A stretch of DNA of 10,118 nt from Prevotellaceae bacterium (GTDB taxonomy: Bacteria; Bacteroidota; Bacteroidia; Bacteroidales; Paludibacteraceae), in the NCBI GenBank assembly GCA_031290375.1, contig JAITNR010000071.1:1-10118 (forward strand). Reading direction: 5' to 3'. Made by a program: the position numbers and the translations under genes. Below the pieces are notes generated by a model. The model made no database searches and was not told the DNA's origin. It saw nothing but the letters and a program-made list of their open reading frames with translations. Shown piece by piece: positions 6,862 to 10,118 of the stretch; position 1 is the stretch's first letter, and every line of letters starts with the position of its first letter.

Positions 6862-7194
6862 TTAAAAACTTACAGTTTTTTCATCACACATATTAATTGT
6901 AACTGAAAAATTTTTAATAGTAGGAGATACAAAATATCCTGACACTTGTCTAACTTGCACATTATACACATGTCCTGCACTTAATGTGCCTTGCACAAAA
7001 TGATGCGCAGGAATTTGTTGTTTATAGACGTCATTTATAAACAAATCGTAAGAATCACTTGTTGTATTATTAACTTTTAAATAACCAACATTTTCTTTTT
7101 GACACTTTGTAAGAGTAATAGAAGACTCGTTTCTGTCTTTGTTACAGCTAAACAACGCTATCATCACTAAAAACACTAATACAATTTTTTTCAT
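6862..7194 (-). CDS. Small putative lipoprotein
   Basis: The 110-residue product begins MKKIVLVFLVMIALFSCNKD, a lipoprotein signal with Cys17 as lipidation site. The mature part is beta-rich: GYLKVNNTTSDSYDLFINDV, then GTLSAGHVYNVQVRQVSGY, reminiscent of PEGA-like carbohydrate-binding-type sandwiches, and it ends in CDEKTVSF. Two further cysteines (KCQ and MCD) could form a disulfide in the periplasm. I do not recognise a named family. It has its own likely promoter (7274-7281) and lies downstream of the phage lysis cassette terminator, so it is transcribed separately. Position and composition fit a phage-borne accessory ('moron') gene, but it could also be a host gene. Confidence 0.7.
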   Translation of the reverse strand: MKKIVLVFLVMIALFSCNKDRNESSITLTKCQKENVGYLKVNNTTSDSYDLFINDVYKQQIPAHHFVQGTLSAGHVYNVQVRQVSGYFVSPTIKNFSVTINMCDEKTVSF

Positions 7195-7273
7195 AACATT
7201 TTTATTTAAAATTATTAATTTCTAATTCATTACAAACTATATCACTCATTAATTCGAGACTGAATTTTTTTTA

Positions 7274-7281
7274 CAAAGTTA
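7274..7281 (-). promoter_or_regulatory. Bacteroidetes -7 promoter box
   Basis: On the minus strand this is TAACTTTG, matching TAnnTTTG, 80 bases upstream of the lipoprotein start at 7194 and overlapping the stop codon of the preceding gene. No clear -33 TTTG is seen. Confidence 0.4.
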
Positions 7282-7650
7282 ATTTTTTTTCTTATATACA
7301 TCTGCTTTGATACGATGACAAGTTGAAGCAAAAGAAGGCTCTTTGTGCATAGTGATCACTAAAACATTGCCCCCTACTGCAAGACTTTGTTGTTTCAAAT
7401 CATTTATAACTTCACTATACGAACATTTTGTTGTAAAACCACCATCACCGATAGAGACTGTACCTAAAAACAATAAATTTGAAGGAATTTGTTGTGTTGA
7501 ACTATAAATTTCAACTTCTGTATCTGCAGAAAGTGGAGTAGAATAATTTAACACTGATACACGTTTTACAGTTCCGCAACTTTGCATCATCAACAACAAT
7601 GTTATTATTGAAGATACTAATAAAATAATGATAATCATTGATTTTTTCAT
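7279..7650 (-). CDS. Putative lipoprotein with GGNVLVI/TCHRI motifs
   Basis: The 123-residue protein has a long hydrophobic signal (about residues 5-22) ending in MMQSCGT, with Cys25 as predicted lipidation site. The mature domain runs LLFLGTVSIGDGGFTTKCSY, then VINDLKQQSLAVGGNVLVIT, then STCHRIKADVY. This alternation of a strand, an amphipathic helix and a 'GGNxLxI' strand resembles YbjQ/RcsF-like small alpha/beta folds. I recall similar uncharacterised lipoproteins in Bacteroidetes but no function. Two non-lipid cysteines (KCS and TCH) may pair. A -7 box lies at 7689-7696 and the gene is cut off from the phage cassette by the terminator at 7752-7792, so it is probably independently expressed. 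Confidence 0.75.
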   Translation of the reverse strand: MKKSMIIIILLVSSIITLLLMMQSCGTVKRVSVLNYSTPLSADTEVEIYSSTQQIPSNLLFLGTVSIGDGGFTTKCSYSEVINDLKQQSLAVGGNVLVITMHKEPSFASTCHRIKADVYKKKN

Positions 7651-7688
7651 AATAATAAAATAAAGTTTTTCTTAATAAAATTAAAAAG

Positions 7689-7696
7689 CAAAGATA
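7689..7696 (-). promoter_or_regulatory. Bacteroidetes -7 promoter box
   Basis: The minus strand reads TATCTTTG, matching TAnnTTTG, 39 bases upstream of the start at 7650. The nearest TTTG (7709-7712) is only 12 bases away, so the -33 element is not convincing. Confidence 0.45.
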
Positions 7697-7751
7697 TACA
7701 AAAAAAAACAAACTACATCAATTTTTCAAATATTTTTTTTCCTGTTTTTTG

Positions 7752-7792
7752 AAAAAAAAAAATCCCCGCTTTTGCGGGGCAGAATTTTTTTT
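7752..7792 (-). terminator. Strong Rho-independent terminator of phage lysis cassette
   Basis: CCCCGC (7764-7769) pairs with GCGGGG (7774-7779) around TTTT. On the minus strand the stem is followed almost directly by eleven T residues (7762-7752), an ideal terminator for the genes to its right. On the plus strand an eight-base T run (7785-7792) follows after five bases, so it may act in both directions. Confidence 0.85.
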
Positions 7793-7865
7793 ATCTCCAA
7801 CTTTTCATCAAATTTTGAAAATAACTATCAGTACTCGCCTTCTACTTCAAAAAAAAATTCTATTT

Positions 7866-8411
7866 TTATCTCAATTTGTAAATAACATAAATTATAATTG
7901 ATAAAACACTAATTATGTGCAAAATAACACTGCTAATAATAAAATATTTCTGCATCCCTGACAATCCAACTCTTGTATTTGTAACACTTTGTTTGTCTAT
8001 ATTTTGCGTTGTCTGTGCTTGCTCGTTCTCTCTCTTTATTTGTCTTACAGTATCAACCTGGTATATCTCAGTATCAGTATTTAAACTGTTATCTGTCGTT
8101 TTAGTTTTACTTACAGTTACTTCTGTTTGTTGTGTAAGTCGTTGTACAGTATCAAAGAATTGTTTCTTTATAAAAATGTCTTCAGTATCAAAAATTTTAT
8201 TATGCAAAGATAATATTTTTTTTTCATATAAAACAATTATTTCTTTGAGACTGTCAATTTTTGTTGTTTCTATTGTCGAAGTTATAATTTGATGCTCTGA
8301 TGTCGTTTGAACTGTTTTTTTAGACACACAACTCATCATAAACAAAACAAACAACAATGCCAATAACATACTAAAAAACAATGTAATACGAAAATCTCTT
8401 AAACTATTCAT
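7866..8411 (-). CDS. Lipobox plus C-terminal TM protein, candidate u-spanin
   Basis: The 181-residue protein has an N-terminal hydrophobic segment (about residues 9-26) ending in FMMSC, with Cys28 as a likely lipidation site. A hydrophilic, Thr/Gln/Asp-rich region (about 29-150) follows, with helical parts (SLKEIIVLYEKKILSLHNKI). The end is a single hydrophobic helix (about 156-178) with a short basic tail, YKLR. A lipoprotein signal at one end and a transmembrane anchor at the other is the known architecture of unimolecular spanins such as phage T1 gp11, which bridge outer and inner membrane and fuse them at lysis. Its place after the endolysin supports this. Homology was not tested; 'phage lipoprotein of unknown function' is the fallback. 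Its ATG overlaps the miniprotein stop (ATGA), and the cassette terminator lies about 75 bases downstream. Confidence 0.7.
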   Translation of the reverse strand: MNSLRDFRITLFFSMLLALLFVLFMMSCVSKKTVQTTSEHQIITSTIETTKIDSLKEIIVLYEKKILSLHNKIFDTEDIFIKKQFFDTVQRLTQQTEVTVSKTKTTDNSLNTDTEIYQVDTVRQIKRENEQAQTTQNIDKQSVTNTRVGLSGMQKYFIISSVILHIISVLSIIIYVIYKLR

Positions 8412-8494
8412 CTGTTTTTTTTCTTTTTATGAATTATAATAATCAATCCTGCAACCGCCCCAATTAACAAAAGCCCTACCCCACCAACAATCAT
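8408..8494 (-). CDS. 28-residue membrane miniprotein, lysis cassette
   Basis: This short ORF is below usual length cut-offs. ATG at 8494 overlaps the endolysin stop (ATGA, 8494-8491), and its TGA overlaps the start of the next gene (ATGA, 8411-8408), so it exactly fills the space between two genes. The product is one Gly/Ala/Ile/Leu/Val-rich helix (about residues 2-21, starting MIVGGVGLLLIGAVAG) followed by a basic tail, HKKKKNR. One transmembrane helix with a positive tail suits a small holin, antiholin or lysis accessory peptide; 28 residues is short even for a pinholin. The exact fit and two-sided coupling favour a real gene over chance. Expression depends on reinitiation, as no ribosome binding site other than A-rich sequence is seen. 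Confidence 0.65.
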   Translation of the reverse strand: MIVGGVGLLLIGAVAGLIIIIHKKKKNR

Positions 8495-8958
8495 TTTTTT
8501 TTTAAGTCAATATTTTCAATGTATGATTTCAATGTACTGTATATCGATTTTAAGCCTTTTTCATAGCCGGATCGATTATCTCCGTTTGATTCTGATATAT
8601 AACTGCTATTTGAAATTGCGTAAGCGTAAGCGTTAATATCACTGCTAACAGACGCAGCAGAAGGATAGTTTGTTTTAATAATTCTTGCAAAATCCATTAT
8701 AGAATTTCTTGCACTGCTATATTTTCTAAATGTAAGCCCTGATGTGCTAAGATATGTAGTTCCATCCCACCATTCATTGCTTGCGCCCCCGCCTTTTGTA
8801 ACTCCAAATAAATTATTCGTTTTTAGATAGATAGCAGAAGTCGCCCACGCACTTTCAAGTGCAGCCTGACATAAAATTGCAGAAGGATATATCCCGTATT
8901 CATTGTATGCTTCAACTGCACCTGTTGCAAATGCTTTAACAAAATCAGACGCTTTCAT
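8491..8958 (-). CDS. GH73 glucosaminidase, phage endolysin
   Basis: The 155-residue protein has the FlgJ/GH73 core: YNEYGIYPSAILCQAALESA with the catalytic Glu35 in ALESAWATS, then NNLFGV and YSSARNSIMDFARII, and a helical end with YEKGLKSIYSTLKSYI. GH73 enzymes cleave the N-acetylglucosaminyl-beta-1,4-N-acetylmuramyl bond of peptidoglycan. No signal peptide or cell-wall-binding domain is present, so it should collect in the cytoplasm and need a holin for release, as classic phage endolysins do. The start ATG 8958 lies one base after the preceding stop, and its stop overlaps the miniprotein start. These tight junctions place it in a lysis cassette. A chromosomal autolysin would normally carry an export signal. 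Confidence 0.88.
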   Translation of the reverse strand: MKASDFVKAFATGAVEAYNEYGIYPSAILCQAALESAWATSAIYLKTNNLFGVTKGGGASNEWWDGTTYLSTSGLTFRKYSSARNSIMDFARIIKTNYPSAASVSSDINAYAYAISNSSYISESNGDNRSGYEKGLKSIYSTLKSYIENIDLKKK

Positions 8959-8959
8959 T

Positions 8960-9205
8960 TTAATTTTTTTTAACTTTCTTTCCGTTTATTCTATCATCAC
9001 AATTAACACTATAGCAAGCTACATCCTGCAATTGCTTTATTGTATCATTTAATTTCTGATTAATTTCGTTTAGAAATAAAACTTGAGAAGATACAATATC
9101 TGTAGCTTCTTTTTTTGTTAAAATGAATTTATCTATCACCTTTGTACTAAAAGTTCCGATTAACCCACCCCCTCCTAAATACAAAATTATCTCATACCAA
9201 CTCAT
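8960..9205 (-). CDS. Short phage membrane/coiled-coil protein, holin candidate
   Basis: The 81-residue product begins MSWYEIILYLGGGGLIGTFS, a Gly-rich hydrophobic helix (about residues 4-20). A charged helical stretch with heptad-like spacing follows (about 30-62, VLFLNEINQKLNDTIKQLQD), then a tail with Cys64 and Cys69 (ACYSVNC) and many lysines. Proteins of this layout are common directly before lysozymes in phages of Bacteroidetes, where they are usually labelled hypothetical. One membrane helix next to an endolysin that lacks a signal peptide makes it a holin candidate; its coiled coil also fits an i-spanin-like part. The stop lies one base before the endolysin start, implying coupled translation. 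No family is recognised. Confidence 0.7.
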   Translation of the reverse strand: MSWYEIILYLGGGGLIGTFSTKVIDKFILTKKEATDIVSSQVLFLNEINQKLNDTIKQLQDVACYSVNCDDRINGKKVKKN

Positions 9206-9217
9206 AATTAGAAAAAC

Positions 9218-9709
9218 CTAATCGATAAAAATTGTATGCTTCCAATCAGCAGGAACAATTGCTTTACCATCATTATCATTTTTAAGCGCACTAAAATCTA
9301 ACTGATAAATAACTTGCTCTTTGAAAGCATTATCAAAATCTAATTCTAAATTTTTAGAATCAATCCAATTTCCGATAATTCCTTCAAAAAAAATTCCGTC
9401 CTTGTCTAATGTTTGTAAAATTACAGTGCTTAAATGATGATTCATTTCATTTGTGAATGTAACTGTAATATTTGAAGTAGCAGTATCAATTCCATCAAAA
9501 ACATCTCTGTTTGCAATGCGAGTTAACAATCTGTAATTTATACTGTCTTGCACAACCTGCTGCAAATCAGTATTACTTATTCCGCTATCTGCAATGATAG
9601 AGGCACCTGTTACACCATCAATTCCTTTTATCAGAATATCATCAACTACTATGTCTGAAGGCAAAATTGCCCTGTTCCCGTTTACATTTCCTAAAATTAT
9701 GTTACTCAT
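9218..9709 (-). CDS. Hypothetical phage protein, possibly virion structural
   Basis: The 163-residue protein is not recognised. It has no signal peptide or membrane helix. It starts MSNIILGNVNGNRAILPSDI, has a helical part (NTDLQQVVQDSINYRLLTRI) and then alternating beta strands (NITVTFTNEM, LSTVILQTLD, YQLDFSAL), ending WKHTIFID. The beta-rich form and the position upstream of a lysis cassette suit a tail-tip, fibre or baseplate accessory protein, but this is inference from place only. Its ATG overlaps the stop of the preceding gene (ATGA, 9709-9706), and 12 bases separate its stop from the next gene. Confidence 0.65.
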   Translation of the reverse strand: MSNIILGNVNGNRAILPSDIVVDDILIKGIDGVTGASIIADSGISNTDLQQVVQDSINYRLLTRIANRDVFDGIDTATSNITVTFTNEMNHHLSTVILQTLDKDGIFFEGIIGNWIDSKNLELDFDNAFKEQVIYQLDFSALKNDNDGKAIVPADWKHTIFID

Positions 9710-9966
9710 TGTTTTTTGTTATATAAAAATATTATTAAAATTTTGTTTAAATTATCTGTTTTTGTAAATCTTATATCTATATTTGTTTCTATTATAATAT
9801 TGCTATCGTTGTAAATTCCAAATGCCTGTCCAGGAGTTAACACTATATTGTTATTCACAATCACATCCGAAGTTACAGACTGATTCACTACGCAAAATGA
9901 ATTGTAACCATCACTTCTGATGATTGTACTTTCATTGAATATCTTTGTTATAATGCTTTGTTTCAT
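9706..9966 (-). CDS. Hypothetical phage protein, beta-rich
   Basis: The 86-residue protein lacks signal peptide and membrane helix and is not recognised. It looks like one small beta sandwich: FNESTIIRSDGYNSFCVVNQ, SDVIVNNNIVLTPGQAFGIY, then TNIDIRFTKT. 'LTPGQAFGI' followed by a strand with polar residues is a form I associate with small phage tail-accessory proteins, with low certainty. The stop overlaps the next start (ATGA). Its own ATG at 9966 overlaps the stop of a possible 7-codon ORF (9986-9963), which itself overlaps the stop of the upstream partial gene. Confidence 0.6.
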   Translation of the reverse strand: MKQSIITKIFNESTIIRSDGYNSFCVVNQSVTSDVIVNNNIVLTPGQAFGIYNDSNIIIETNIDIRFTKTDNLNKILIIFLYNKKQ

Positions 9967-9982
9967 TTGAATAACTTTTTTT

Positions 9983-10118
9983 TCATGATTTTAAACTTAA
10001 CAGGGATACTGCTGCAGTCGCAAGCCAAGCTAACAGCTTCTTTTTTGTTTCGACTGATTTTTTGTTTAACAGCCTTTCAATTACATCTTTATTTTCGTAA
10101 TTAATAGTAATTTCACGT
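9983..10118 (-). CDS. Hypothetical phage protein, C-terminal fragment
   Basis: A minus-strand frame enters from the right edge and ends with TGA at 9985-9983. The 44 visible residues are REITINYENKDVIERLLNKK, then SVETKKKLLAWLATAAVSLL and SLKS. They form a charged helix followed by a hydrophobic helix near the C terminus, possibly a membrane anchor. The start lies outside the window and the family is not recognised. The frame is the first visible gene of the leftward cluster, 16 bases upstream of the next start. Confidence 0.55.
   Translation of the reverse strand, partial: REITINYENKDVIERLLNKKSVETKKKLLAWLATAAVSLLSLKS

Noticed and set aside
7915..8292. 125-codon plus-strand frame with many hydrophobic residues
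   Set aside because: It is antisense to the candidate spanin gene, whose lipobox, membrane helix and coupled start are well supported.

Overview
The window looks like a Bacteroidetes (probably Bacteroidales) chromosome. The evidence is several TAnnTTTG-type -7 promoter boxes, secreted proteins with Ser-Cys lipoboxes, a GH43-type glycosidase tail, a rSAM/lipoprotein gene pair, and an OmpP1/FadL-like outer-membrane protein. Base composition divides it in two. Roughly 1-6600 has moderate GC and reads as ordinary chromosome. Roughly 6620-10118 is clearly more AT-rich and reads as the distal end of a prophage or phage-derived element.

Left part: the C-terminal end of a GH43-like protein runs off the left edge (1-219). 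A short lipoprotein (342-809) and a radical SAM/SPASM enzyme (824-1917) follow, and together match the known but functionally obscure 'rSAM/lipoprotein system'. The enzyme gene carries a 1-base deletion exactly inside the CX3CX2C iron-sulfur motif, so as written it is broken. A hairpin terminator and a palindromic interspersed repeat fill 1963-2133. On the minus strand, a Tyr/Trp-rich and Ser/Arg-rich secreted protein (4890-6020), an OmpP1/FadL-like porin (3308-4834) and tgt (2176-3306) are tightly packed in one direction, probably as one operon behind a -7 box at 6073-6080. Upstream of it, on the minus strand, lies an unflagged remnant of an ogt/MGMT-type DNA repair gene (6257-6542), with stops, a frameshift and no PCHR active site. 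A second copy of the palindromic repeat follows it.

Right part: all genes are on the minus strand. From the right edge inward there is a partial hypothetical, two hypothetical (possibly virion) proteins, a short membrane/coiled-coil protein, a GH73 glucosaminidase endolysin without signal peptide, a 28-residue membrane miniprotein absent from normal ORF calls, and a protein with an N-terminal lipobox and a C-terminal membrane anchor, which is the layout of a unimolecular spanin. Several neighbours overlap by ATGA. The cassette ends at a strong terminator (7752-7792). Beyond it are two separately promoted small lipoproteins, plausible phage 'morons', then an AT-rich tract with a dyad flanked by direct repeats at the likely edge of the element. 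No integrase, tRNA gene, CRISPR array or complete insertion sequence is visible.
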